IMG/VR virus record: IMGVR_UViG_3300005098_000017
Coordinates: 1 to 64,000 of that record
Source of the DNA: a virus
DNA: 64,000 bases
Direction: 5' to 3' (one strand)
Made by a program: the position numbers and the translations under genes. The notes beneath the pieces were generated by a model. That model was not told the origin of the DNA and did not search any database. It saw only the letters and a list, made by a program, of their open reading frames with translations. Each line of letters starts with the position of its first letter. Positions within the stretch are counted from its first letter, which is position 1. Of this stretch, positions 19,128 to 27,423 are shown in pieces.

Positions 19128-19475
19128 TTACACCTCCTTTATGCCAAGTGCAAATGTTAACGTATCTGTTTTATCATCAACCTTATAAAACCCAGTTCTC
19201 ACATTAAAGTCAATAATCCCATTTACAACCTCACGGAGATACTCCATAATAAGATCTTTATCAATGTCCTGAGATATATCAGCAACAACAAGCTCATCAC
19301 AGTTTTTACAATAACTCTCGCAGGCTTCCCTTATATCATTTCGTGTAATCACCGCTACTATAGGATTAGTTGAGCTATTCAGATATATTTCTGTGACATT
19401 ACCATCTGTATCCATAAGGTGCGCCTTACCATTACCATCTTCGTATATTTTAACTACTCGCCACTTATCACTCAT
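19128..19475 (-). CDS. Tandem paralogue family member 1 (DxWxVVKI start)
   Basis: 115 residues after AAGGAGG. First of four adjacent genes whose products start (M)(S/D)xxWxVVKI, then a short beta hairpin and a longer helical half. Sequence identity beyond the first ~30 residues is low, implying old duplication and divergence. No catalytic motif. Confidence 0.7.
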   Translation of the reverse strand: MSDKWRVVKIYEDGNGKAHLMDTDGNVTEIYLNSSTNPIVAVITRNDIREACESYCKNCDELVVADISQDIDKDLIMEYLREVVNGIIDFNVRTGFYKVDDKTDTLTFALGIKEV

Positions 19476-19815
19476 TATGATCCTCCTTCTTTAATTCACT
19501 TCTTAAATAATAACAACCATCATCATATACAATATTTTCATCACCAAATAGTCGTGATTCAACGAAACTACCGAATGAATCATATATATTTCCATCATTC
19601 AAACATTCTGTAAGCAAATATTTCAACAACTTTTCACTACATTCAGGATAAAATCTCTTTAATGCTTTAAGAGTAATTGCGATACCAACAACTTCTTCAT
19701 CGTCAGTATCAAAATTATCCACAACCTTTGCATATGCTACACGGTGTCCTTGTATATCCTCGATAACAATTAAATCATTTACCTCTTTAACCTTCACTAC
19801 TTTCCACTCATCCAC
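19468..19815 (-). CDS. Tandem paralogue family member 2
   Basis: 115 residues from a GTG 8 nt after GGGAGG. Starts MDEWKVVKVK; same layout as its three neighbours. It overlaps the next gene as ATGAGTGA. Confidence 0.7.
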   Translation of the reverse strand: MDEWKVVKVKEVNDLIVIEDIQGHRVAYAKVVDNFDTDDEEVVGIAITLKALKRFYPECSEKLLKYLLTECLNDGNIYDSFGSFVESRLFGDENIVYDDGCYYLRSELKKEDHNE

Positions 19816-19830
19816 TTTTAACCTCCCTCT

Positions 19831-20139
19831 TCATCCTTTTTTGGCCTCCTCACATGCAATATGGTATGTATAACTTACCATATGCTCCCATAAGTCGTGC
19901 CACATATCACTAAGAAGCCGCGCCGCTATATGCCGAAGGAACATGTCTGTTTCCTTATCTGTTAGCTCTCTATCGAGAAGACTATTGCTATTCAATTCAT
20001 CCTTACCGATAGCAAGAAGATTAACAACATGACCGCCGCGCTTCAATATAGCACATTCATACTTATTACCATTAACATCTTCAAGTTCAAATTTCGTACC
20101 ACTCCTCCATTTTATTTTGACAACATTCCATCCATCCAT
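19831..20139 (-). CDS. Tandem paralogue family member 3
   Basis: 102 residues; starts MDGWNVVKIKW. The ribosome site is weak (GGGGT) and lies in the stop region of the preceding gene, so translation may depend on coupling. Confidence 0.65.
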   Translation of the reverse strand: MDGWNVVKIKWRSGTKFELEDVNGNKYECAILKRGGHVVNLLAIGKDELNSNSLLDRELTDKETDMFLRHIAARLLSDMWHDLWEHMVSYTYHIACEEAKKG

Positions 20140-20144
20140 TTTGA

Positions 20145-20462
20145 TTACCCCGGTAGTTCAATATTATATTTTTCTGCAGCATCTTCAATGCCAGCCCATA
20201 ATACATGCTCTAAATTCTTATATATTGGATTTAATATGTCATCTAATATATCACCAACATATTCTAATACGTAATCCGCAAAATCATCACTAATATCCAT
20301 ATCTACTGTCTCTCTTATATACTCCTTATTAACAAGTGTCAATCCTACAGTCCTGTCATTACGTTTGATTATTTGACACAGACACCTCTCTCCATCGATG
20401 AACTCTATCCTAAATACCGTATCAGAAATCTTCTTTATTTTTGCTATCTTCCACTCATCCAT
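20145..20462 (-). CDS. Tandem paralogue family member 4
   Basis: 105 residues from MDEWKIAKIKK (GGAGG 6 nt upstream of the ATG at 20462). Same family signature as the three downstream genes. Confidence 0.7.
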   Translation of the reverse strand: MDEWKIAKIKKISDTVFRIEFIDGERCLCQIIKRNDRTVGLTLVNKEYIRETVDMDISDDFADYVLEYVGDILDDILNPIYKNLEHVLWAGIEDAAEKYNIELPG

Positions 20463-20463
20463 T

Positions 20464-20631
20464 TTAATCCTCCACCTTCTCAGGTTCACCTATGGCAATA
20501 TGAGCGAAGATCCAATCAGCTGCCTGCTCTATGGCAAGCATTTCGTTGGCGGCTTCAACCTCTAAATATCCCTTTACTTCGATGTCATCTATTGCATTTG
20601 TAGCTATACCCCAAGGGATCTTAAACTTCAT
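20464..20631 (-). CDS. Small hypothetical protein
   Basis: 55 residues (MKFKIPWGIA start). GGAGGTGAGTC precedes the ATG; the stop is directly followed by the next gene's start region. Acidic helical C-terminus. Coding status rests on ribosome site, frame and spacing. Confidence 0.6.
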   Translation of the reverse strand: MKFKIPWGIATNAIDDIEVKGYLEVEAANEMLAIEQAADWIFAHIAIGEPEKVED

Positions 20632-20899
20632 GACTCACCTCCTTAAATTTTGATTCAAGCCATTCGAGACATTTCTGAGAATGAAAATAATTCCATACAC
20701 AATTGGGGATTCTATCAAATTGAGTTGTTGGTTCTAAACTTATAATCTTATGCTCAGGGTTGTACCATATAAGAAAGACTTCACGGTCAAGAAGTTTCCA
20801 TATGCATTTATCAATTTTTCTGTTGCTGCTTTCTAACTTATCATAAAATAATTTATTAACAAGGTAATAGTAATTACTCCCATCTTTCACCTTCATCAT
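20621..20899 (-). CDS. Hypothetical protein
   Basis: 92 residues after GGAGGAG. Aromatic-rich with CIW, CVW and KCLEWLESKF segments. No motif. Overlaps both neighbours. Confidence 0.6.
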   Translation of the reverse strand: MMKVKDGSNYYYLVNKLFYDKLESSNRKIDKCIWKLLDREVFLIWYNPEHKIISLEPTTQFDRIPNCVWNYFHSQKCLEWLESKFKEVSHEV

Positions 20900-21146
20900 T
20901 ACACTTCTCCTCCTTTTTATTCAGCTCTTCAACACAAAAAACTGCCGCCGAACCAAGTACGAAGATAAGCATTGCTATATTGTGAAGCTTCTGCATGTCA
21001 ACTTTATTTCTATCCTTTCTATCACGAATATAACTATCTATAGCAACAAACAGTGCTTCTACAGGTTCAACATTGTTGCGGCAAGCTGTTTTAAATAGGT
21101 CAATGGACGGATTATCTAAATAACGCTCCCAATCTCTCCATGACAT
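20874..21146 (-). CDS. Hypothetical protein with one membrane segment
   Basis: 90 residues after AAAAGGAGG. Soluble N-terminal half, then a hydrophobic segment (about 57-71) and an acidic tail. Possible membrane anchor. Confidence 0.6.
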   Translation of the reverse strand: MSWRDWERYLDNPSIDLFKTACRNNVEPVEALFVAIDSYIRDRKDRNKVDMQKLHNIAMLIFVLGSAAVFCVEELNKKEEKCNDEGERWE

Positions 21147-21158
21147 AATGTCCTCCTT

Positions 21159-21668
21159 TTAAACCGTTACGAATTGCGAAACTAACTCTTTTAATGATCC
21201 CTCTTCTATTATGTACCCATTATAATTAGCAACTATGACATACCAATTCATGGGGTCACTTCGATCGCGTGATGGATACGCGTGTGGTGGATACACAAAA
21301 TATAAATACTCTACATCTCCATGCAAATAGGGCTCTAGTTTTCCAAGTGGTACATACCTCGAACCATCATTATCAGTAGTTGGTGGATCGGCATCAAAAA
21401 CAACAGCCGTAAATCCATATCCCAATGTTAATTCTGATCCTATTCCTTTTTCTTGCTTACACCAATAAACCCAGTTTGCAGCCATATATTCACCATTAAA
21501 TCGCTTACACCAATACTTATCTTCATCTAACCATTTATTAAATCGAAGAAGCCGCGATACTATTCCATATTCCCCTTCTGGGTACCCATCTGAATGTACA
21601 TATGTTATATATGCATTATCGTACTCTCCTATTCTATCGACAAAAACTACATGACATCTTGTGGACAT
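21159..21668 (-). CDS. Phage protein of the MSTRxxVxF family
   Basis: 169 residues after AAAAGGAGG. Starts MSTRCHVVFVD and has YVHSDGYPEGEYG, a pattern seen in uncharacterised phage proteins that begin MSTRANI and carry HYDGYP. No catalytic assignment. Its leader carries the hairpin element at 21673-21741. Confidence 0.65.
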   Translation of the reverse strand: MSTRCHVVFVDRIGEYDNAYITYVHSDGYPEGEYGIVSRLLRFNKWLDEDKYWCKRFNGEYMAANWVYWCKQEKGIGSELTLGYGFTAVVFDADPPTTDNDGSRYVPLGKLEPYLHGDVEYLYFVYPPHAYPSRDRSDPMNWYVIVANYNGYIIEEGSLKELVSQFVTV

Positions 21669-21672
21669 TATT

Positions 21673-21741
21673 ACCTCCTTTTTTCGATGGGGCAGCCCCG
21701 AAGGACTGCCCCTGCACGAAAGGAGCCATCATGAGGATGGA
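21673..21741 (-). promoter_or_regulatory. Structured intergenic element with anti-SD segment, copy 1
   Basis: On the - strand: hairpin CCATC/GATGG, then GGCTCCTTTCG, then a stable GGGGCAG/CTGCCCC hairpin with a UUCG-type loop, then the ribosome site. CTCCTTT can pair with the AAAGGAG of the downstream gene, so it may gate translation of 21159-21668. A related element lies at 22077-22135. Confidence 0.5.
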
Positions 21742-21744
21742 CAC

Positions 21745-22056
21745 TTAAGGACTATGTAATCTAGATAAACTATACAATTTAAGCTTTACACTTGCCTCAT
21801 CAATAATCCATAATGGCTCCTCCATCTCACCATAATCAGGATTAACAATAATCCTAAAATGAAGCTCGCCTATTTTATTGCCTGCTTCATCCTTCAAAAT
21901 AGCAATAAGATTCTTCCTAGCATAATATGCTGGATCCCAATTCCAATTATCAGACCAAGGAAAAACAATGACATCAAGAACAGATTCCAACCTAGGTTCC
22001 ATATCCAGAGCTCTGTTCCATATCTCTTCCTCTATCAACTCATATATATGTCCCAT
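21745..22056 (-). CDS. Hypothetical protein
   Basis: 103 residues from MGHIYELIEE (AAAGGAGG 6 nt upstream). A helical start is followed by a beta-rich domain with ILKDEAGNKIGELHF. Function unknown. Preceded by the second copy of the hairpin element. Confidence 0.6.
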   Translation of the reverse strand: MGHIYELIEEEIWNRALDMEPRLESVLDVIVFPWSDNWNWDPAYYARKNLIAILKDEAGNKIGELHFRIIVNPDYGEMEEPLWIIDEASVKLKLYSLSRLHSP

Positions 22057-22076
22057 TATCACCTCCTTTGCAAAAT

Positions 22077-22135
22077 CAGCTGAGGTGACCCACGAAGGGC
22101 CACCCCAGCCTGTACGGAGCTGCCATGAGGAGTGC
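22077..22135 (-). promoter_or_regulatory. Structured intergenic element, copy 2
   Basis: On the - strand: CTCATGGCAGCTCC, then a 9-bp hairpin (GGGTGGCCC/GGGTCACCT with wobbles) and closing CAGCT/AGCTG arms, just before the ribosome site. It shares the CTCATG-GG-GCTCC-GT-CAGG order with copy 1 at 21673-21741. Confidence 0.5.
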
Positions 22136-22681
22136 TTAGAAGCCTACATCATCATCCATATCCTTCGGAAACGGAGGTTCTTCATCAAATTCCTCTTCGT
22201 CCTCCTCACCCACAGGAAGCTCATCCTTCTCTTCATCCTCGATATCCTCATCTGCGCTCGCGCTTGTACGCCCATTATACGGTCTCTCACGGATAAGATC
22301 CCTTATTGTCTCATCGAGATACAGATAGAGTAAATAGAGCTCATGTGAATCAAGAGGGAAGGCCAGCTTCTTCGCTTTCTTCTTGCCTGTCTTCTTGCTG
22401 ATCGTCAGGAAGAAGGTATCTTTATAGAGACCAAAGGATAGCACGCTACTTCCCTTACCGCCAGCAAGAGATGCATCGTGTATGAAGCGGACCTTCTTAC
22501 CTTTTCGGACGCCAAGAGCCAGCTGGGCGGCTTCTGTTAACCCAAGCTTCATCGTTAATCCGTCATCCATGTTGAAGCCGTCGCCCTCCTCATCAGCAGG
22601 GTACAGAGACAGGTAAATACTGCGGTCCTCCACTCTAGCATTGGCTCTGAGATACACAGACTTTTTGAAAAGACTCAACAT
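22136..22681 (-). CDS. Candidate single-stranded DNA-binding protein with SSB-like acidic tail
   Basis: 181 residues after GGAGGTG. Residues 1-130 are beta-rich and basic, ending with a helix (LLYLYLDETIRDLI). Residues 140-181 are highly acidic and terminate KDMDDDVGF, closely mimicking the bacterial SSB tip DDDIPF that recruits replication proteins. The N-terminal part may have a PC4/whirly-like fold (inference from strand-helix order). A second protein with an acidic tail ending in Phe is encoded at 45980-46363. Confidence 0.6.
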   Translation of the reverse strand: MLSLFKKSVYLRANARVEDRSIYLSLYPADEEGDGFNMDDGLTMKLGLTEAAQLALGVRKGKKVRFIHDASLAGGKGSSVLSFGLYKDTFFLTISKKTGKKKAKKLAFPLDSHELYLLYLYLDETIRDLIRERPYNGRTSASADEDIEDEEKDELPVGEEDEEEFDEEPPFPKDMDDDVGF

Positions 22682-22699
22682 AATAACACCTCCTTTAGG

Positions 22700-23110
22700 T
22701 TAATTATTATTCTTTTGATTCAAAAATGCAAGTGCTTTTTCCTCTGTTTCTGCTATTGTTCTTCCACAATGTGGACATACCCACTTGTTCAATCCGTCTG
22801 TGGAAGTGATATCATATGGCCAATCATCATATGTTCCATCTGGATTAAGTTTCCAGCTTACAAAACACTCTTGGACGTTCTCTAAATATCTTATTTCCTT
22901 ATTGCAATGTGGGCATATTGGATAATTCTCCTCCTTGCAAGCGCGAAGTTCAATACGGCAGTTGTACCCTCGCCTTTTCAATTCTGCTATGATATCTTCA
23001 TATTTCCTCAGCCTTTCTATTACTTCATCTTTATCAACCTCATAAATGTTTGCCAACAATCGATCAACCATATTTATCAACTTGGTATCTGACATATCCT
23101 TAAAATTCAT
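22700..23110 (-). CDS. Zinc-ribbon protein
   Basis: 136 residues after AAAGGAG. A helical N-terminus resembling the 24130-24339 protein (ELKRRGYNCRIEL) is followed by CPHC...CPHC, a four-Cys zinc ribbon. Function unknown. A remnant-like echo of its C-terminus (KEALEFLKG) is encoded just upstream of its start. Confidence 0.65.
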   Translation of the reverse strand: MNFKDMSDTKLINMVDRLLANIYEVDKDEVIERLRKYEDIIAELKRRGYNCRIELRACKEENYPICPHCNKEIRYLENVQECFVSWKLNPDGTYDDWPYDITSTDGLNKWVCPHCGRTIAETEEKALAFLNQKNNN

Positions 23111-23149
23111 GTTCGATCTCCTTTCAGGAATTCAAGCGCTTCTTTCTCG

Positions 23150-23422
23150 TTATGCGTTAGTTACCTCCTGTGAATTGACTTTTATAAGAAGCCCGCCGTT
23201 CTCCTGCAACTCCTCTGGATCAAATTCCTCAACCTCCATGGCGTGACCGCAAGCAAATGCCACCTTTCTCACATTCTTAACATAGTCGTCGGGATCTGTC
23301 ATATAGAGAAAAACAGCACCGTCTTCGATAAGCGCGTGCACAATAACCTGATTCTTATCATTGTAACATTTTATTTCATTACTTATTTCTCCGCACTCTG
23401 GACAGAGCCATCCCTTGTACAT
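23150..23422 (-). CDS. Small zinc-ribbon-like protein
   Basis: 90 residues after AAAGGAGG. CPECGE near the start plus a later Cys pair (CY, CGH) may coordinate zinc. Function unknown. Confidence 0.6.
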   Translation of the reverse strand: MYKGWLCPECGEISNEIKCYNDKNQVIVHALIEDGAVFLYMTDPDDYVKNVRKVAFACGHAMEVEEFDPEELQENGGLLIKVNSQEVTNA

Positions 23423-23589
23423 GGAGCAACCTCCTTTCTTGCGAATGGGTTTATAAATCTTTCAAATTTCTCTCTTATGAGAAGCTCGGCACACCTTTTA
23501 CATAAAGGGTAATTTGCTTTGAGGATTTCTATGAGAGCATATGAAGGCGGGGCTTCTTTTATCTCCTTTCCGCATATCGTGCAACGCAT
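23383..23589 (-). CDS. Small four-Cys protein
   Basis: 68 residues after AAAAGGAG. CTICGKE and CKRCAEL form a zinc-ribbon-like pair of knuckles. Overlaps the next gene by 40 nt. Confidence 0.6.
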   Translation of the reverse strand: MRCTICGKEIKEAPPSYALIEILKANYPLCKRCAELLIREKFERFINPFARKEVAPCTRDGSVQSAEK

Positions 23590-23634
23590 AACGATCTCCT
23601 TTTTTTTATTTGTTTGTGTTCTTTCAGAATCAAG

Positions 23635-23949
23635 TCAAAACAGGTTACTTAACCACTTCAAAATTTTCCCTTCTTGTCTACCTATCTTTATGCCAAATGT
23701 GTCACTAAGCTCCAATAGTATCTGCGCTCTACCCGCTTCCATTGCCCACCAATCCCGTTCTGGGATGTCTGCTTCATGTATGTAATCATACAGTCTACTG
23801 AGGAAATCGTTTAACCACTCTTTATCCTCAGATAGATCCCTACCATCATCGTCGTATATTGATATGTCAAGCGTCTCTGCGCCCTCATTGATAACGGTTA
23901 TTGCAAGGTCATGTATTTTATTTTCTATAATTTCTACTACTTCACTCAT
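23635..23949 (-). CDS. Hypothetical protein
   Basis: 104 residues from MSEVVEIIEN, after AAAGGAGG. Acidic, helical C-terminal half; no motif. Confidence 0.6.
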   Translation of the reverse strand: MSEVVEIIENKIHDLAITVINEGAETLDISIYDDDGRDLSEDKEWLNDFLSRLYDYIHEADIPERDWWAMEAGRAQILLELSDTFGIKIGRQEGKILKWLSNLF

Positions 23950-23963
23950 ACAGCCTCCTTTCC

Positions 23964-24143
23964 TTACCATATTAATATTTCACCAAAATTAATTGCAGAC
24001 CAATATTCCTCCATTTCATAAAGCTTTGTTTCCAAGAACTTCCTGCTCTTCTCACTTAGTTTGTCACCATATTCCTCGAGGATCCTACTCAACATGCTCC
24101 TCCATTCCTTTAAATCCTCATAGTCACTTCTATGTATTACCAT
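23964..24143 (-). CDS. Small helical protein
   Basis: 59 residues starting MVIHRSDYED, 6-7 nt after AAAAGGAGG. Predicted helical, charged and Trp-containing. Coding is supported by the ribosome site and by filling an otherwise empty gap in step with neighbours. Confidence 0.6.
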   Translation of the reverse strand: MVIHRSDYEDLKEWRSMLSRILEEYGDKLSEKSRKFLETKLYEMEEYWSAINFGEILIW

Positions 24144-24339
24144 TTATTTCCTCCTTTTCAAAACACAACTCAAGATGTGACCTATAACCTCTACTCTCCA
24201 GTTCATCCATTATAAGTGAGAATTCATCCCACTCATCATCAGAAATATTGGCATCACGAACCATAATAGCATAATGCAATTCCTTCGCCCTCTTTATGAG
24301 GTCCTCATCTGTTGCTCTTATGATACTTGCAATCTTCAT
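24130..24339 (-). CDS. Small helical protein related to 22700-23110 N-terminus
   Basis: 69 residues after AAAGGAGG. DELESRGYRSHLEL parallels AELKRRGYNCRIEL in the 22700-23110 protein, so it looks like that protein without the zinc ribbon. Confidence 0.6.
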   Translation of the reverse strand: MKIASIIRATDEDLIKRAKELHYAIMVRDANISDDEWDEFSLIMDELESRGYRSHLELCFEKEEINGNT

Positions 24340-24382
24340 TCTTCTTACCTCCTTTACCTTTAATAATATTTCTTATTTTTGA

Positions 24383-24616
24383 TTAATCAATAATTTTTTG
24401 TCCATTAAATTGACTTTTGTAGTTGTCGTCATCTGACACAGCTAATGGTAAAACGCTTATGTGGCCTTTGTTAGCCTCCTTACATTTATCTAGGAATGAG
24501 AGAAATGAATATTCATCCATTATGAGGTGGAAGCCGGCGGCCTCATCACTTGCCCGTACCGTTCTGAAAAAGACAAATAACTCACCATTGTCAACACTAA
24601 AGTTAATCCCTATCAT
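24383..24616 (-). CDS. Hypothetical protein
   Basis: 77 residues from MIGINFSVDN, after AAGGAG. Beta-rich start. The last codons contain an exact copy of the GTCAAT-N4-TGG box (24402-24414), so the box here doubles as coding sequence. Confidence 0.55.
   Translation of the reverse strand: MIGINFSVDNGELFVFFRTVRASDEAAGFHLIMDEYSFLSFLDKCKEANKGHISVLPLAVSDDDNYKSQFNGQKIID
24402..24414 (-). promoter_or_regulatory. GTCAAT-N4-TGG box
   Basis: Exact copy with TTAA as the N4, inside the last codons of 24383-24616 and 63 nt upstream of the next start (24339). Confidence 0.45.
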
Positions 24617-24740
24617 TGTTACTCTCCTTCTCAAGCAACTTATCAATCAATCTCTTTATATTTTCTATTTCCTTTTGCAGATCATATATCTGCTTCGTTA
24701 CTATGCTTAGGCATATTTCTAGATCTTTCAGCCTGCTCAT
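24603..24740 (-). CDS. Small coiled-coil protein
   Basis: 45 residues from MSRLKDLEI (CAGGAAG upstream). Heptad-like pattern (ICLSIVTKQIYDLQKEIENI) suggests a coiled coil. Overlaps both neighbours. Confidence 0.5.
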   Translation of the reverse strand: MSRLKDLEICLSIVTKQIYDLQKEIENIKRLIDKLLEKESNNDRD

Positions 24741-24876
24741 ATTGCTTCCTGGTTTTGATTTTATAGACCATACCAAATTTATAATTCTCCGGATCGATCC
24801 ATTCATGAAAATGTTTTGGTAGAACCCTACGGCCCTTACGTTTGTAGAATGCTACCTTCTTTCTCTGCTCCTTCAT
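24682..24876 (-). CDS. Small basic protein
   Basis: 64 residues from MKEQRKKVAF, after AAGGAGG. Strongly basic (YKRKGRRVLPKHF). Overlaps the next gene by 59 nt. Leader contains the structured RNA at 24900-24992. Confidence 0.55.
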   Translation of the reverse strand: MKEQRKKVAFYKRKGRRVLPKHFHEWIDPENYKFGMVYKIKTRKQYEQAERSRNMPKHSNEADI

Positions 24877-24899
24877 TACTGATCCTCCTTCATAAGAGG

Positions 24900-24992
24900 A
24901 AGAAGTGAGACCCGGTTGCTCGAAAGGGGGTTGTTTCATGGACCGCGCCAGGCATGCTACGCGGAGGAAGGCCGGGCCTCACCATACTTCTT
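24900..24992 (-). ncRNA. Structured leader RNA with three helices
   Basis: Closing stem AAGAA/TTCTT, then an 11-bp stem GTGAGGCCCGG/CCGGGTCTCAC (one wobble), enclosing a CCGCG/CGCGG hairpin and a GAAA/TTTC hairpin. It sits between a stop (24991) and the ribosome site of 24682-24876, so it could be a regulatory leader. It matches no riboswitch I know. Confidence 0.5.
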
Positions 24993-25227
24993 ATGTCTCC
25001 CTCAATAATCTTTCCTTCACATAAACCTCGAGAAGCGATCTGAATACTTTACTACTGCAGAAATGCTTATCCATTACGAACACATGATCTCCTTCGGTTC
25101 TTACTCGTTTGTCCCGTGTGTGACCGGCTTCAAGAATACTAAATACATCATCATCAGAGAGGCGGACCTCATTACCATTATCATCAATCCTCAAAACAAA
25201 TGCATCGGGCGAGATTCTTATTAGCAT
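24991..25227 (-). CDS. Hypothetical protein
   Basis: 78 residues after AAAAGGAGG. Beta-rich acidic start, basic helical end. No motif. Confidence 0.6.
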   Translation of the reverse strand: MLIRISPDAFVLRIDDNGNEVRLSDDDVFSILEAGHTRDKRVRTEGDHVFVMDKHFCSSKVFRSLLEVYVKERLLRET

Positions 25228-26419
25228 AATTACCTCCTTTTAGATTTATATCTACTAGTAAACGATTTGTCTCCTCAAATTTCTCTCCATATTCTATTCC
25301 CATAATATCCGCATATTCCTGTATCAATATTGGTGCAAAGAAATAAAGATGCTTATAATGTCTATCATTTTTTCTATATCTATGTTCGACAGACAGGTAT
25401 AAAGAAGTAAGTAATTTCGTATGACCCTTTGTTATCAGCAAGTCATATAAGTTGTCATTAATAACAAGATGAGTTTCATCAGAAGAAAATAGTTTTGGGA
25501 AAATGCTGGATTTAGAATGATACACCGATGCATAACGGTAATAATATTTATCACTCATGACAATCCATGGCATATCAACTGGCATCCTCACAAGATTAAC
25601 ATTATGATACGGCTTATGCTCATGACCAGTATCCAACTTCACTTCTACACCGCTATTAAACAGCGGCTTCATTGTTTGGATAAGGAACAATCCACCTATG
25701 TCTATCACATTCACTTCATCAGATGACAAGGATTTCTTAATAGTATCAGCATCCTTATAGACTGTAGTTAATAATCCATCCGGCACTTTGATCATATAGT
25801 TGATCGAGTCGCCTCGGATAACCAACTCATTATCTGCAACCACTTCTATATCACCTCGGATAACTAACCCATTATCTGTAACTTCTTCCGTAGTATTTGA
25901 GCTAATATATTTCTTCCATCTACCAGTATAATTTCCATAGAGACCGTATGGTTTACTCTGATCAGCTGACCATTTACCATACAACATTACATTGCCTAGT
26001 GATATAGGATCATCCACATCAAAGTGTAATAAAAGAATGGGTATGTCGTATTTAGCTGAAGCTGTATAAATATGCCCTATATGTGCCGTCGTAGTTTTAC
26101 TATGATGAAGATAGTATGACCTTATGAAGCACACGGATCTCTGGTAATCAGATTCACCACTACAGCGATCATACTTGTACTCATGGAAAACATATCCAAT
26201 AGCAGAACTGTATGAATAAATTTTCATTCCAACAACTCTTTTGCAAGAGTTATAATTCCTGCAAAATATCCTATCATAATATTGATGAAACCAGAAAGAG
26301 CCCTTGCCATTGCTACAACCCTCACAATGCGAGAAGTCAAAATGGGGGTTAAGCGCGGCTTCCGCTACATCACTATTCTTCATACGCTTCAGACGGATGT
26401 TTCTTACTGAAGAAGACAT
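25184..26419 (-). CDS. Hypothetical protein with Cys cluster
   Basis: 411 residues from the ATG at 26419 (AAAGGAGG upstream). The N-terminus has CEGCSNGKG and CRNYNSC, a possible four-Cys zinc site within the first 70 residues. A short internal repeat (NGLVIRGD, NELVIRGD) lies near residue 200. Tyr/His-rich, no catalytic motif recognised. The 3' end overlaps the next gene by 44 nt. Confidence 0.6.
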   Translation of the reverse strand: MSSSVRNIRLKRMKNSDVAEAALNPHFDFSHCEGCSNGKGSFWFHQYYDRIFCRNYNSCKRVVGMKIYSYSSAIGYVFHEYKYDRCSGESDYQRSVCFIRSYYLHHSKTTTAHIGHIYTASAKYDIPILLLHFDVDDPISLGNVMLYGKWSADQSKPYGLYGNYTGRWKKYISSNTTEEVTDNGLVIRGDIEVVADNELVIRGDSINYMIKVPDGLLTTVYKDADTIKKSLSSDEVNVIDIGGLFLIQTMKPLFNSGVEVKLDTGHEHKPYHNVNLVRMPVDMPWIVMSDKYYYRYASVYHSKSSIFPKLFSSDETHLVINDNLYDLLITKGHTKLLTSLYLSVEHRYRKNDRHYKHLYFFAPILIQEYADIMGIEYGEKFEETNRLLVDINLKGGNYANKNLARCICFED

Positions 26420-26437
26420 CAGCAACCTCCTTTCTCC

Positions 26438-27187
26438 CTATATATCCTTTTGCTCCCAAGATCTCCTTATGTCAATACAATTATTGATAAAATATTCCTC
26501 AAACTCATCCTCCGTTTCATCAACAAGTGCGAACATGTCATTAATATCCTTCGCTTTTAGCGTGTCCATAAGAATCTTATACCGGTGCTGTGCCTTCTTC
26601 TCATCGCCCTGCTTGATAAGGTTTATAACAAAATTCTTTACCTCTTCCACCAGCTTTTCATTCCTTTTCACGGCTTCATATAGATCCTTGACCTTTATTG
26701 TAAACTCAGTATCATTGTCATCTATCTGTACCACATCGTTAAGCTCGCCTTTATTCAGAAGCTCCATAAATACTATTTCGGCAACCATTTCCTTATATGC
26801 ATTATCGATAATCATCTGCCTCTTTTTCCTGTATAATACATCACCATAGAATCGACCTATGTCACGAGCCGGCATATAAATGATTTTATTCGATACAAGA
26901 AATGGTGCTAAGGCAAGCGCATTGAACTGATGGAGATTCATTACCTCAACGGCTACGAATGGTTCATTGCTGAATAAGCCGCGGCGGTAGCCATTCCAGT
27001 GCAGCCTGATGAACTTATAGTAGATTATCTTTGCATCTCTATTTTCCTTTATATCTCTATCGATATCAATGTCATCCTCCAGTAGGTATTCGTCATTATG
27101 AATTATAAGAATGTACTTCGTCACATCCTTATCTGTCATGCTTTCGACATCTCTTATAAGTTTTTCCTTATCGAATGTAAACATCAT
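26438..27187 (-). CDS. Hypothetical protein
   Basis: 249 residues after AAAGGAGGAGG (either of two adjacent ATGs). Alpha/beta start (YILIIHNDEYLL), helical acidic C-terminal half (VKNEKLVEEVKN-type). ATG overlaps the upstream stop. No motif. Confidence 0.6.
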   Translation of the reverse strand: MMFTFDKEKLIRDVESMTDKDVTKYILIIHNDEYLLEDDIDIDRDIKENRDAKIIYYKFIRLHWNGYRRGLFSNEPFVAVEVMNLHQFNALALAPFLVSNKIIYMPARDIGRFYGDVLYRKKRQMIIDNAYKEMVAEIVFMELLNKGELNDVVQIDDNDTEFTIKVKDLYEAVKRNEKLVEEVKNFVINLIKQGDEKKAQHRYKILMDTLKAKDINDMFALVDETEDEFEEYFINNCIDIRRSWEQKDI

Positions 27188-27405
27188 GCACCTCCTCCTT
27201 TCAATATTTCCTCTAATTCATCTATGTCTCCATCCCATAATTCAATTGCATTTTTATATACATCTCCGATCTGCCTAATTACTTCATACTCAAAGTATTC
27301 ACCTAATATCTTAGCAACCTTTCTTCTACCATACTTTTTAATCAATTCTTCTAATCTTTTACCAACTATCACCCTTGACGGGATTTTGATTTTTAGCATT
27401 TCCAT
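27184..27405 (-). CDS. Small helical protein
   Basis: 73 residues after AAAAAGGAGG. KKYGRRKVAKILGEYFEYEVI could be a helix-turn-helix-like DNA-binding region, but this is weak. Coupled to the next gene. Confidence 0.55.
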   Translation of the reverse strand: MEMLKIKIPSRVIVGKRLEELIKKYGRRKVAKILGEYFEYEVIRQIGDVYKNAIELWDGDIDELEEILKGGGA

Positions 27406-27423
27406 TTGATACCTCCTTTTTTC

